DNA of 64,000 nucleotides from JADCGM01 sp943370355 (GCA_943370355.1 CALRQP020000015.1:18881-82880), one strand, 5' to 3'. Counted from the first letter of the stretch, positions 26,557 to 35,579 are shown. The notes: generated from the sequence alone by a model not told the origin. Program-made: numbers and translations.

Positions 26557-27347
26557 CGATCAGAACCATCCTCGTCGACGACGAACCGCTGGCTATCCAG
26601 GGGCTCGAGCTTCGACTGCAGGCGTTCGGCGATGTGGAAATCATCGACCGCTGCGCGAATGGGCGCGAGGCCATCCGCGCGATCAAGACGCACAAACCCG
26701 ATCTGGTGTTTCTCGACATCCAGATGCCGGGGTTCGACGGTTTTTCGGTGATCGCCGGCCTCATGGAGGTCGAGCCGCCGCTGTTCGTGTTCGTGACCGC
26801 GTTCAACGAATTCGCACTGAAGGCATTCGAAGCGCAGGCGGTCGACTATCTGATGAAGCCCGTCGAGGAGGAGCGGCTCGCCGCAACGATGGAACGGGTG
26901 CGCCAGCGTCTCGCCGAGAAAAATGCGGCGGTTGAAAGCGAGCGGCTGAAGGAATTGCTCGCTGAAGTCGCGCCGGATGCCGTCACCGAAACGACCGACA
27001 TCAACGAGCATTCGGCAGCGCGCTACGAGAAGCTCATCAACATCAAGGATCGCGGCCAGATTTTCCGGGTCGATGTCGACAGCATCGAGCGCATCGACGC
27101 GGCGGGCGACTATATGTGCATTTACACCGGCGAAGACACGATGATCCTGCGCGAGACGATGAAGGATCTCGAAAAGCGGCTCGACCCGCGCAAATTCCAG
27201 CGCGTGCATCGCTCGACGATCGTCAATCTCGACAATGTGAAGCAGGTGAAGCCGCACACCAACGGCGAATGCTTCCTCGTGCTCGGCAGCGGCGCGACGA
27301 TCAAGGTCAGCCGCAGCTACCGCGACGTGGTGGCGCGCTTCCTCTGA
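26553..27347 (+). CDS. LytTR-family response regulator
   Basis: DNA-binding response regulator, 264 aa. The receiver has the acidic pair D9/D10 and the phospho-acceptor D55 in LVFLDIQMPG, then FVTAF and the conserved lysine in YLMKPV. A helical linker leads to a C-terminal LytTR domain (~165-264) with YEKLINIKDRGQIFRV and FQRVHRSTIVNL. GTG start with GGAGG eight bases before it. It forms a two-component system with the overlapping kinase. Target genes cannot be read from this sequence. Confidence 0.93.
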   Translation: MTIRTILVDDEPLAIQGLELRLQAFGDVEIIDRCANGREAIRAIKTHKPDLVFLDIQMPGFDGFSVIAGLMEVEPPLFVFVTAFNEFALKAFEAQAVDYLMKPVEEERLAATMERVRQRLAEKNAAVESERLKELLAEVAPDAVTETTDINEHSAARYEKLINIKDRGQIFRVDVDSIERIDAAGDYMCIYTGEDTMILRETMKDLEKRLDPRKFQRVHRSTIVNLDNVKQVKPHTNGECFLVLGSGATIKVSRSYRDVVARFL

Positions 27348-27351
27348 CTAA

Positions 27352-27502
27352 CCCCCTCTCCCTTGAGGGGAGAGGCGACTCAGCGCCGTCCGGGCGCTGA
27401 GCGGGTGAGGGTGGAAGCCTGTGCGACGAGGATAGGACACCGCTTCCACCCTCACCGCGGTCGGCTGCCGCCGACTCGCCCTCTCCCCTCAAGGGAGGGG
27501 GG
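27352..27502. repeat. 150-bp nested inverted repeat between convergent genes
   Basis: The outer arms (27352-27378 and 27476-27501) pair as CCCTCTCCCTTGAGGGG-type sequence. The inner arms pair GGGTGAGGGTGGAAGC (near 27404-27419) with GCTTCCACCCTCACC (near 27442-27456), and CAGCGC/GCGCTG forms a hairpin between. The whole could fold as one long branched RNA. It sits between the response regulator and the convergent hydrolase and runs into the hydrolase reading frame, supplying its last three codons and stop. Confidence 0.75.
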
Positions 27503-28658
27503 CCGACAGAAAGCCACGCTCCGCGAGCCAGCCGGTCACCACACCGCACGCCTCAGCCAGCTTGTCGGGCTGGCCGGCGTAGTAATGCGTCGCCCCTTGG
27601 ATCGTGTGGATCTGCTTGTCGGGGGTCTGGACGCCGTCGAACAGGCGCTGGGTGTGGCTGGGCGTGCAGGCATCATCGGCGCTGTTGCCGATGACGAGTA
27701 TGGGCACGCGGATGTCGGCGCATTTGCGGTGGTCGGCATTGGAGCGGTCATAGCTCCACTGGCTGAGCCATGACCGGGTCGTCGTGAAACGGCCGAGGCC
27801 GCCGGGGCTGTCGTTGATGAGTTTCGGGTCGCCGAGATAGCACCAGCCGGGCTTGCGGTCGTTGGTGTCGATCGCCGGATCGAGCCAGCGCGGATCGGCC
27901 ATCGTGCCATGGACGACGAAGGCGCGTTCGGCGTTCGGTCCCTCACGCGATCGAAGCGACGTCAGCGTCGTTTCGGCCCATTCGGTGATGCGGCGGTTGC
28001 GCTCGATCTGGCGCTCGCGGAATTCGGCGACCCAGTCGGCCGGATAGGGCGGCACGGCGGGCGGCGGGTCGGCGTAAAGGTTCCACGCCGGGTCACGGCT
28101 GTCGGGGTTGGCTTCGTCGGTGATGCTCGGGTCGAGCCATTCGGTCAGGGTTTCGGAGCGCGAGCAATGGGCGGCGAGCAGCATGACGGCGTCGGCGGAG
28201 ATCAGCTTGGCAGCGGTCAAATCGCAGGCATCGCCTGCCGGGGTTTCGGTGACGGACGGGGTTAGCGCTTGCGAATGATATAAGAGTGACAAGCTCCCCC
28301 CGCCGGACCAGCCGCCGAGTACGATCTTGGTATAGCCAAGCCTTTCTTTGGCATGCCGCACCCAGGCGCCGAGGTCGAGCACGACCTTTTCCATGATCAG
28401 CGCGGAATCATTGTTCGGATAGCGGCTGACCGCCGATAGGCAATGCACACCCGCGGTCGCCATCGCACGCGGCAGTGGGAGATAATGCATGATGCCCATC
28501 GGGTGCATGAAGATGACGAGCGTGTCGGACGGAGTCTGCGGCTTCAGATGATGCGCCTGCAGAACCACCTGTCCCGCGATCCCGCCATAGGTATCGCGAA
28601 CCCCGACCGGCTCGGTGTAGGCAATGACGAGCGGGATGCGTTCGAAGCTGTCGCTCAT
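27489..28658 (-). CDS. Alpha/beta-hydrolase-fold protein
   Basis: Probable cytosolic hydrolase, 389 aa. The nucleophile elbow is GGWSGGGSLS with S118, and later SADDACTPSH and GATHYYAG supply the expected Asp and His. HPMGIMHYLPLPRAM forms the oxyanion-hole region. It is encoded downstream of and overlapping (4 bases) a VOC-superfamily protein gene. That pairing recalls ring-cleavage dioxygenase plus C-C hydrolase in aromatic degradation, but this is only an inference. The C-terminal residues PLP and the stop codon come from an inverted repeat, so the native end may once have been different. Confidence 0.75.
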   Translation of the reverse strand: MSDSFERIPLVIAYTEPVGVRDTYGGIAGQVVLQAHHLKPQTPSDTLVIFMHPMGIMHYLPLPRAMATAGVHCLSAVSRYPNNDSALIMEKVVLDLGAWVRHAKERLGYTKIVLGGWSGGGSLSLLYHSQALTPSVTETPAGDACDLTAAKLISADAVMLLAAHCSRSETLTEWLDPSITDEANPDSRDPAWNLYADPPPAVPPYPADWVAEFRERQIERNRRITEWAETTLTSLRSREGPNAERAFVVHGTMADPRWLDPAIDTNDRKPGWCYLGDPKLINDSPGGLGRFTTTRSWLSQWSYDRSNADHRKCADIRVPILVIGNSADDACTPSHTQRLFDGVQTPDKQIHTIQGATHYYAGQPDKLAEACGVVTGWLAERGFLSAPLP

Positions 28659-29167
28659 GCGCTTGCCGCGTCGCGGGCCTTTCGCGCGGTCCAGGCGTCG
28701 AGCACTTCGCGCGCATTCGCGGCTTCACCCGCCATGATCGCATCATGGGCTGCCACGCGGGCGGTGATCTCCAGCGGGATGCCGTTTGGGTCCCAGAAGT
28801 AGATCGACTTGACGAAATGATGGTCGATTGGCCCGAAGCAAGGCACGTCGGCAGCCTTCAGCTTGGCCTGCCAGTCCGCCAGCGCCGTCTCGCCCTCGGC
28901 CTCGAAGGCGACATGGCGGTCGAAGCCGTGCGGGACGGCGAAGCTGTCGGGCTTCACACTCGACGGCGCGTCGAAGAAGGCGAAATAATTGCCGTCGCCC
29001 ATTTTGAAGAACAGGTGGACGAACGGATGCGGCTTGGCACTGCCGGGTTCATGCTCCTCCTGCACGACAGCGGCGAGCGGCAGGCCAAGCAAATCCTCGT
29101 AGAACGCGCGCGTCTGTTCGGCGTCGCGGCACCGGAAAGCGCTGTGGTGGATGCCTTTCAGGTTCAT
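28655..29167 (-). CDS. VOC-superfamily protein (glyoxalase/extradiol dioxygenase-like)
   Basis: 170-aa metal-binding betaalphabetabetabeta-fold protein. It carries IHHSAFRCRDAEQTRAFYEDLLG at the start (split here: IHHSAFRCRD then AFYEDLLG), a mid-protein RHVAFE and KSIYFWDPNGIPLEI near the end. These give a likely H-H-E metal triad. It is a close relative in layout of the VOC protein at 50.4 kb, which shares the RCRDA and KSIYF-DPNG segments. It overlaps ubiG upstream and the hydrolase downstream by four bases each. Reaction unknown; ring cleavage or isomerisation is plausible. Confidence 0.8.
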   Translation of the reverse strand: MNLKGIHHSAFRCRDAEQTRAFYEDLLGLPLAAVVQEEHEPGSAKPHPFVHLFFKMGDGNYFAFFDAPSSVKPDSFAVPHGFDRHVAFEAEGETALADWQAKLKAADVPCFGPIDHHFVKSIYFWDPNGIPLEITARVAAHDAIMAGEAANAREVLDAWTARKARDAASA

Positions 29168-29910
29168 GCTGCCCGCCTTGCCGTGCCGAAATAATTGACC
29201 TTGAGGTCGCTGGTCAGCGCGAAGCCGCGACCGGGGCGGTAGCTCAGCCCGCGCGTCTCTACGACATCGAGACCCTGCCGCTTCAACGCTGCGCCGAGCT
29301 CCTCAGGCGTCAGGAACTTGTTCCAGTCATGCGCGCCTCTGGGGATCACCCGTGCGATGCGTTCGGCCCCGACGATCAACACCGCGTAGGACAGGGCGGT
29401 GCGGTTAGGAGTCGAGAAAATCAGCAACCCGCCGGGCGCGAGCAGCGCCTCCAGCGCGGCGAGAAAACTGTCGATATCGGCGACATGTTCGACGACTTCG
29501 AGGCAGGTGACCAGATCATATTGGCCCGGCCGTTCGGCGGCGAGCGCCTCGGCCGATCCGTCGCGATAGTCGATCGCGAGCCCTCCGGCGGCTGCATGGG
29601 CGCGGGCAATGGCGATATTCTCCGGTGCAGCGTCGAGCCCGCTGACCGTAAAGCCCATCCGGACCAGCGGCTCGCATAGCAGGCCGCCGCCACAGCCGAT
29701 GTCGAGCGAGCGCAGTCCCTCGAACGGTGCGCGCGACGCGGCGTCGCGCCCGAAATGGGCGATGGCCTGCTCGCGGATATAGCCGAGCCGCACTGGATTG
29801 ATCGCATGGAGCATGCGCGAGGTGCCCCGCGGGTTCCACCAGTCTTCGGCCAGACCGCCGAACAGGCTGACCTCCGCAGGGTCGATGGAAGCGGCGTTGC
29901 TTGCGTTCAT
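29164..29910 (-). CDS. ubiG: Ubiquinone biosynthesis O-methyltransferase
   Basis: SAM-dependent methyltransferase for both O-methylations of ubiquinone, 248 aa. The family N-terminus SLFGGLAEDWWNPRGTSRMLHAINPVR (seen as LAEDWWNP and LHAINPVR) and the SAM motif LDIGCGGG at 69-76 are diagnostic, with CLEVVEHV and FSTPNRT downstream. It is the first gene of a three-gene leftward run with the VOC protein and the hydrolase. It is divergent from lysC across 70 bases with an inverted repeat. It works with UbiH, which is encoded 25 kb to the left. Confidence 0.93.
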   Translation of the reverse strand: MNASNAASIDPAEVSLFGGLAEDWWNPRGTSRMLHAINPVRLGYIREQAIAHFGRDAASRAPFEGLRSLDIGCGGGLLCEPLVRMGFTVSGLDAAPENIAIARAHAAAGGLAIDYRDGSAEALAAERPGQYDLVTCLEVVEHVADIDSFLAALEALLAPGGLLIFSTPNRTALSYAVLIVGAERIARVIPRGAHDWNKFLTPEELGAALKRQGLDVVETRGLSYRPGRGFALTSDLKVNYFGTARRAA

Positions 29911-29922
29911 GGTGCGACATTT

Positions 29923-29949
29923 CTATCAGGACGGCATCCCGCCTGATAG
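29923..29949. promoter_or_regulatory. Inverted repeat in the ubiG/lysC divergent region
   Basis: CTATCAGG and CCTGATAG, perfect 8-bp arms with an 11-base spacer, at 29923-29930 and 29942-29949. It lies 13 bases before the ubiG start and 31 bases before lysC. It could be an operator for either gene or a hairpin in the lysC leader. No lysine-riboswitch core is present in this short leader. Confidence 0.35.
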
Positions 29950-29980
29950 GCTCTCAACACCCGCAGGACCGCTGCCGCCC

Positions 29981-31204
29981 ATGCCTCGTATCGTGATGAA
30001 GTTCGGCGGCACTTCGATGGCCGGGATCGAGCGCATCCGGAATGTCGCGGCGCGGGTCAAGCGTGAGGTCGAGGCCGGCAATGAGGTCGCGGTCGTCGTG
30101 TCGGCGATGGCCGGCGAAACCGACCGGCTGGTCGGCTTCTGCCGCGAGGCGTCGCCGCTGCATGACCCCAAAGAATATGATGTCGTCGTCGCTTCGGGCG
30201 AGCAGGTGACGAGCGGCCTTCTCGCGATTGCGCTGCAGGCGGCGGGCGTGCCGGCGCGGTCGTGGCTCGGCTGGCAATTGCCGATCCGCACCTCGACCGC
30301 GCACAGCAAGGCGCGCATTCTCGGGATCGAGGCCGAGCCGGTGCTCGCGTCGATGGCGGCAGGCGTTGTGGCAGTCATCCCCGGGTTCCAGGGCCTGTCG
30401 GAGGGCGAGCGTGTGTCGACGCTTGGGCGCGGCGGGTCGGATACGTCGGCGGTGGCGGTCGCGGCGGCGCTGAAAGCGGATCGCTGCGACATCTACACCG
30501 ATGTCGACGGGGTCTATACGACTGACCCGCGCATCGTGCCGCGCGCGCGTAAGCTCGAGCGCGTGACCTACGAAGAAATGCTTGAACTGGCCTCGGTTGG
30601 CGCGAAAGTCTTGCAGACGCGCTCGGTCGAACTCGCCATGAAGGAAAAGGTGCGGGTGCAGGTGCTGTCGTCGTTCAACGACCAGCCCGGCACGTTCGTC
30701 GTCGATGAGGATGAGATTGTGGAACAGCAGCTGATCACCGGCGTCGCCTATGACCGGAACGAGGCGAAGATCACCCTAGTTGCGGTGCCCGACCGGCCCG
30801 GTGCGGTTGGCGCGATCTTCGGGCCGCTCGCCGATGCGCATGTCAATGTCGACATGATCGTGCAGAACGTCGCGCATGACAGCGGCAACACCGACGTGAC
30901 CTTCACCGTGCCGCGCACTGAGCTGGCGAAATCGGTCGACGTGCTGACCGCGGCAATGGGCACGATCGGCTACAGCCGGCTATTGTCTGACGATAATGTG
31001 TCGAAGATTTCGGTGGTCGGCGTCGGCATGCGCAGCCATGCCGGCGTCGCGCAAACAATGTTCAAGGCGCTCGGCGAGCGTGGGATCAACATCCAGGCGA
31101 TCACCACCTCCGAGATCAAGGTCAGCGTGCTGATCGCCGAGGAATATACCGAACTCGCGGTGCGCGTGCTGCATACGGCCTATGGGTTGGATGCCGCAGC
31201 ATGA
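29981..31204 (+). CDS. lysC: Aspartate kinase
   Basis: First enzyme of the aspartate family pathway (Lys, Thr, Met, diaminopimelate), 407 aa. The N-terminal VMKFGGTSM (5-13) is the kinase signature, which decides the start at 29981; the frame is open further upstream but runs antisense to ubiG. The catalytic domain contains GRGGSDTSAVAVAAAL and YTDVDGVYTTDPR. The C-terminus has two ACT domains (from ~265), so feedback control by lysine and/or threonine is expected. The stop overlaps the next start (ATGA). Confidence 0.95.
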   Translation: MPRIVMKFGGTSMAGIERIRNVAARVKREVEAGNEVAVVVSAMAGETDRLVGFCREASPLHDPKEYDVVVASGEQVTSGLLAIALQAAGVPARSWLGWQLPIRTSTAHSKARILGIEAEPVLASMAAGVVAVIPGFQGLSEGERVSTLGRGGSDTSAVAVAAALKADRCDIYTDVDGVYTTDPRIVPRARKLERVTYEEMLELASVGAKVLQTRSVELAMKEKVRVQVLSSFNDQPGTFVVDEDEIVEQQLITGVAYDRNEAKITLVAVPDRPGAVGAIFGPLADAHVNVDMIVQNVAHDSGNTDVTFTVPRTELAKSVDVLTAAMGTIGYSRLLSDDNVSKISVVGVGMRSHAGVAQTMFKALGERGINIQAITTSEIKVSVLIAEEYTELAVRVLHTAYGLDAAA

Positions 31205-32211
31205 GCCGGCTCGACGCCCTGATGGCGCGCGGCACCGCGTTCCTTGGCAGCGAGGTCGCGATCCTTTGCGGGGCCATGTCGTGGGTCAGCGAGCGTCACC
31301 TCGTTTCTGCCATCTCCAACGCAGGCGGCTTCGGCCTGATTGCCTGCGGCGCGATGACGCCCGACCTTCTTGACGCCGAGATTGCGGCCACCAAAGCGCT
31401 GACCGCCAAGCCCTTTGGCGTCAACCTCATCACCATGCACCCGCTGCTGTTCGATCTGATCGCAGTGTGCGCGAAGCATAACGTCACCCATGTCGTGCTG
31501 GCGGGCGGCCTGCCGCCGAAAGGCAGCCTGGAAGCGATCAAGGCGACAGGCGCAAAGGTCATCTGTTTCGCACCGGCGCTGAGCCTTGCCAAAAAGCTGA
31601 TCCGGTCGGGCGTCGATGCGCTGGTCGTGGAAGGCATGGAGGCCGGCGGGCATATCGGACCGGTATCGACGAGCGTGCTGGCGCAGGAAATCCTGCCGGA
31701 GGTCGCCGACCAGCTGCCGGTGTTTGTCGCAGGCGGGATCGGGCGGGGCTCCGCGATTGCCGCCTATCTTGAGATGGGAGCTGCCGGAGTCCAGCTCGGT
31801 ACGCGTTTTGCCTGCGCCACCGAAAGCATCGCGCACGCGAACTTCAAAAAGGCGTTCTTCCGCGCATCAGCGCGCGACGCCGTGTCTAGCGTGCAGATCG
31901 ATCCGCGGCTGCCGGTCATCCCGGTGCGCGCGCTGAAAAACGCGGGAGCGGAGCTGTTCACGGCGAAGCAGCGCGAGGTCGCGCTGGCGCTCGACGAAGG
32001 GCGGGTCGAGATGGCCGAGGCGCAGCTGCAGATCGAGCATTATTGGGCGGGTGCGCTCCGCCGCGCCGTCATCGAGGGCGACGTCGAACAGGGCAGCCTG
32101 ATGGCCGGCCAGTCGGTCGGCATGGTGACCAAAGAGGAGCCCGCTGCCGACATCATCGCCGAACTCGTGGCGGAAGCCACCGAAGCTCTCGACCGGCGGG
32201 CCGCCGCATGA
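31201..32211 (+). CDS. Nitronate monooxygenase-like flavoprotein
   Basis: FMN-dependent TIM-barrel enzyme of the 2-nitropropane-dioxygenase family, 336 aa. GAMSWVSERHLVSAISNAGGFG, the phosphate-binding VFVAGGIGRGSAIAAYLEMGAAGVQLGTRF and the EAGGHIGP segment (catalytic His in nitronate monooxygenases) are present in order. Some family members are enoyl reductases or of unknown role, so nitronate detoxification is a family inference. It is coupled by 4-base overlaps to lysC before it and ptsP after it. Confidence 0.85.
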   Translation: MSRLDALMARGTAFLGSEVAILCGAMSWVSERHLVSAISNAGGFGLIACGAMTPDLLDAEIAATKALTAKPFGVNLITMHPLLFDLIAVCAKHNVTHVVLAGGLPPKGSLEAIKATGAKVICFAPALSLAKKLIRSGVDALVVEGMEAGGHIGPVSTSVLAQEILPEVADQLPVFVAGGIGRGSAIAAYLEMGAAGVQLGTRFACATESIAHANFKKAFFRASARDAVSSVQIDPRLPVIPVRALKNAGAELFTAKQREVALALDEGRVEMAEAQLQIEHYWAGALRRAVIEGDVEQGSLMAGQSVGMVTKEEPAADIIAELVAEATEALDRRAAA

Positions 32212-34490
32212 GCCCGGCGGCCACCGCTGCGTCGGCCGCCCGTGAAATCCTGCGTCGTTTGCATGACGTGATGGCGGCGCGCTCCGCCGCGCAAGCCAAG
32301 CTCAACCAGGTCGTGCAGATCATCGCGGAGGCGCTGACCTCGGAGGTCTGTTCGATCTATCTCGTGCGCGACGGCATCCTTGAACTGTTCGCAACGCAGG
32401 GCCTCGCCCAATCGGCGGTCCATGTCACCAAGCTCAAGCTCGGCGAGGGTCTCGTCGGCATGATCGCCGCGACGGGCGAGCCGCTGAACCTCGCCGAAGC
32501 GTCGTCGAACCCGAATTTCGCCTTCCGGCCGGAAACCGGCGAGGAACTGTTCCACAGCTTTGCCGGCGTGCCGATCATCCGGCGCGAGGCGGCGATCGGC
32601 GTCATCTGCCTCCAGCATGTCGATCCGCGGCAATATGAGGATGTCGAGATCGAGGCGTTGCAGACCACCGCAATGGTGCTCGCCGAACTCATCGCATCGG
32701 CAAGCCTTGTCGACGATGCGTCGATCGCCAAAGCGCGTGCCGCGTCGGTCGGTCCGGCGCGTGTGCAGGGCCTCAAGCTCGTCGACGGCATCGCGCGCGG
32801 GCAGGCGGTGTTCCACCAGCCGCGCATTGTCGTCGAACACACCGTCGCCGAGGACACAGAGGCCGAGCGCGCGCGCGTCTACGACGCCTTCACCAAGATG
32901 CGCGAGCAGATCGATCGCATGATGGGGCAGGCAGAGTTCGCGGGGCCGGGCGACCATCAGGACATCCTCGAGACCTACAAGATGTTCGCCTATGACGAGG
33001 GCTGGTCGCGGCGGATCAATGAAGCAATCGACTCCGGCCTGACTGCCGAAGCGGCAATTGAGCGCGTCCAGCAGCGCACCCGCGAGCGCATGCAGAAGAT
33101 CGACGATCCCTATCTGCGCGAGCGCATGCATGATCTCGATGACCTGTCGAACCGGCTGATCCGTATTGTCGCCGGCAAGCTCGGCAGTGCCGCCGAGATG
33201 GGGCTGAAGGAGGACACGATCCTCGTCGCGCGCAATCTGGGGCCTGCCGAACTGCTCGAATATGACCGGCGCTACCTGAAGGGCGTGGCGCTCGAGGAAG
33301 GATCGCTGACTTCGCATGTTACGATCGTCGCGCGGGCGATGGGTGTGCCCGTGGTCGGGCGTTTGAAGGATTTGCGCGGCGCGGTCGCCGAGGGCGATAC
33401 GCTCATTCTCGATGGCGCATCGGCGGTGCTCGTCGCGCGGCCGACGCCGGCGATGGTCAAGCAATATGGCTCGCTCGCTGCGATGCGCGCCAAACGGCAG
33501 GCGGCCTTTGCCAAAATCCGCGACAAGCCTGCCGTCTCAAAGGATGGCGTGCGCGTGAAGCTATTCATGAACGCCGGGCTGCGTGCTGACCTTGCCGGGC
33601 TCGACCAGACCAATGCCGACGGCATCGGGCTGTTCCGCACCGAATTTCAGTTCCTCGTCTCAGCGACGCTGCCGCGCCGCGAGCGGCAGACCGCACTCTA
33701 CCGCGACGTGCTGACAGCGGCGGGTGACCGGCCGGTGATCTTTCGCACCGTCGATATCGGGGGCGACAAGGCTGTGCCCTATATGCGCGACCCCGCCGAC
33801 GGCGATGAGGAAAATCCCGCGATGGGTTGGCGCGCGCTGCGGTTGGCGCTCGAGCGCGACGGGCTGTTGAAGGTCCAAGCGCGCGCGCTGCTCGATGCGG
33901 CGGCGGGCAAGACGCTGCATGTGATGTTCCCGATGGTCAGCGAGCCCTGGGAGTTCGACGCGGCCAAGGCGGTCATCGAGGCACAGCGGGCGCAGAACGC
34001 GAAGCGCGGGCTGCCGCTGCCGGCCGAGGTGAGATATGGGGTGATGCTGGAAGTGCCAGCGCTTGCCGAGCAGCTGGACGATCTGCTGCCGCGCATCGAT
34101 TTCATGTCGGTCGGGACCAACGACCTCACCCAATTCCTGTTCGCCGCCGACCGGTCGAACCCGAAGCTTGCCGACCGTTACGACTGGCTGTCGCCAGCCG
34201 TGCTGCGTTTCCTCGCGCGCGTCGTCGATGCGGCGAACAGAGCGAAGGTGCCGCTGTCGGTGTGCGGCGAGATGGGCGGGCGCCCGCTGGAAGCGCTGGC
34301 ACTGGTGGCGCTCGGCATCGAACGGCTGTCGATCACGCCGGCCGGGATCGGGCCGGTCAAGGCGATGATCCGCTCGGCCGACATCCTTCCGCTGCGCGCG
34401 GCGATGCGCGGCTGGCTGGCCGAACCGGGTGGTCTGGTGCGCGACCGGCTGCGCGCCGAGGCGGAAAAGCGCAAAATCGCGCTGGAATGA
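32208..34490 (+). CDS. ptsP: PEP-protein phosphotransferase of nitrogen-PTS (EI-Ntr)
   Basis: First phosphoryl carrier of the nitrogen-related PTS, 760 aa. An N-terminal GAF sensor domain (~20-160) binds glutamine/2-oxoglutarate-type signals in relatives. The EI domains follow: the phosphohistidine is H370 in SLTSHVTIVARAMG, and the PEP-binding barrel holds GLFRTEFQFL, MFPMVSEPWEF and SVGTNDLTQF. The start at 32208 overlaps the preceding stop; the same frame is open earlier but antisense-like and inside the previous gene. The lysC-ptsP neighbourhood is common in alphaproteobacteria. NPr and EIIA-Ntr are not in this window. Confidence 0.94.
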   Translation: MSPAATAASAAREILRRLHDVMAARSAAQAKLNQVVQIIAEALTSEVCSIYLVRDGILELFATQGLAQSAVHVTKLKLGEGLVGMIAATGEPLNLAEASSNPNFAFRPETGEELFHSFAGVPIIRREAAIGVICLQHVDPRQYEDVEIEALQTTAMVLAELIASASLVDDASIAKARAASVGPARVQGLKLVDGIARGQAVFHQPRIVVEHTVAEDTEAERARVYDAFTKMREQIDRMMGQAEFAGPGDHQDILETYKMFAYDEGWSRRINEAIDSGLTAEAAIERVQQRTRERMQKIDDPYLRERMHDLDDLSNRLIRIVAGKLGSAAEMGLKEDTILVARNLGPAELLEYDRRYLKGVALEEGSLTSHVTIVARAMGVPVVGRLKDLRGAVAEGDTLILDGASAVLVARPTPAMVKQYGSLAAMRAKRQAAFAKIRDKPAVSKDGVRVKLFMNAGLRADLAGLDQTNADGIGLFRTEFQFLVSATLPRRERQTALYRDVLTAAGDRPVIFRTVDIGGDKAVPYMRDPADGDEENPAMGWRALRLALERDGLLKVQARALLDAAAGKTLHVMFPMVSEPWEFDAAKAVIEAQRAQNAKRGLPLPAEVRYGVMLEVPALAEQLDDLLPRIDFMSVGTNDLTQFLFAADRSNPKLADRYDWLSPAVLRFLARVVDAANRAKVPLSVCGEMGGRPLEALALVALGIERLSITPAGIGPVKAMIRSADILPLRAAMRGWLAEPGGLVRDRLRAEAEKRKIALE

Positions 34491-34512
34491 CGCCGCTGCG
34501 ACGTTCGCGCCG

Positions 34513-34541
34513 TTGACACGGCGCGTGCATCGCGCGACGCT
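34513..34541 (+). promoter_or_regulatory. Possible promoter of the rodZ-like gene
   Basis: A perfect -35 hexamer TTGACA (34513-34518) lies 17 bases before GACGCT (34536-34541), a poor -10. It is 60 bases before the TTG start in the 110-base ptsP/rodZ-like gap. Confidence 0.3.
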
Positions 34542-34600
34542 TTCCGGCGCAAGAGGGACGCACGGCCGGCTCACCGGCGCGCGGGGACGGGACAGAGACT

Positions 34601-35482
34601 TTGGACGAGTATCAGGCGCCGCTAGGCGACGTGTTCGACGTGCCGCAGCCGACGGTTGGCGAAGTGCTGCGCCGCGCGCGGACCGAGAAGGGCCTTGAGC
34701 TTGTCGATATCGCACGCGAGACTCGCGTGCCGATCCGTCACCTCGCCGCGATCGAAGCGGACGCGCATGAAAGCCTGCCGGCGCTCCCCTATGCGATCGG
34801 CTTCGTAAAGACCTTCGCCCGGCATGTCGGGCTCGACCCCGCCACGACGAGCGCGCAGTTCAAGGCGGAGACGACCAAGGGGGTGCATGTGCCCGTGGTG
34901 CTGGCCCCGCTGGAACCGCTCGACGAGCGGCGGGTGCCCTCGCGTGCGCTCATCGCCGCCTGTGCGCTGGGGTTGGTCACGGTCATTGCCGTGGTCTGGG
35001 CCTATGGCGCGGGGCTGATCGCGGTGCCGGAGCCCGAACAGCCCGCCGCGCCCGTCGTCGCAGCTGCCGCACCGTCACCGCAGCCCACACCGGTCGTCGC
35101 AGATGCCGCCGCGCCGCTGCCTACGGAAACTGCCGACCCAACAGTCGTCGATCCAACCGCATCTCCTGCCGCGACCGAGGACGCCGCCGCGCCGCCGCCA
35201 GTCTCGGCCGACGGTCCGGTAACGATCACTGCGTCGGAAGATGCCTGGTTCAAGGTCTATGGCGACGCGGGAACGGTGAAGATGGGCATTCTGCAGGCGG
35301 GCGAAAGCTACACCGTTCCCGCCGAACCGGCCGGCCTCAAATTATGGACCGGCAATGCCGGTGCGCTTCGCCTGAGCGTGGGCGGCAAGCCGCTTCCGGC
35401 GATCGGCGCGGCCAAGCAGACGATCAAGGACGTCAGCCTGACACCGGCCGACCTGCTGTCGCGCACGGCACCACAGCCCTGA
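34601..35482 (+). CDS. RodZ-like HTH membrane protein with DUF4115
   Basis: Bitopic inner-membrane protein, 293 aa. The cytoplasmic N-terminal Cro/C1-type HTH (~18-80; VGEVLRRARTEKGLELVDIA, PYAIGFVKTFARHVGL) is followed by one membrane helix (~112-134), an Ala/Pro/Thr-rich periplasmic linker (~140-205) and a C-terminal DUF4115 beta domain (AWFKVYGDAG to ISL-like end). This is the RodZ layout that ties MreB to cell shape. The start is a TTG at 34601 with a GGGACAGAG-like site before it; no ATG is available near the HTH. It is followed by cpoB. Confidence 0.83.
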   Translation: MDEYQAPLGDVFDVPQPTVGEVLRRARTEKGLELVDIARETRVPIRHLAAIEADAHESLPALPYAIGFVKTFARHVGLDPATTSAQFKAETTKGVHVPVVLAPLEPLDERRVPSRALIAACALGLVTVIAVVWAYGAGLIAVPEPEQPAAPVVAAAAPSPQPTPVVADAAAPLPTETADPTVVDPTASPAATEDAAAPPPVSADGPVTITASEDAWFKVYGDAGTVKMGILQAGESYTVPAEPAGLKLWTGNAGALRLSVGGKPLPAIGAAKQTIKDVSLTPADLLSRTAPQP

Positions 35483-35579
35483 TCCGGCGCAGGCCGCGCC
35501 CGTTCCGGCGCGCGGGCGATTCCCTTTGCCGCGCTGCCGCGCTACAGGGTCAGCGCCCCAGTTTCGAGGATTTGCCCCG

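Noticed and set aside
27352..27502. CRISPR or tandem repeat array
   Set aside because: The repeats are inverted, not direct, with no regular spacers; this holds for all repeats in the window.
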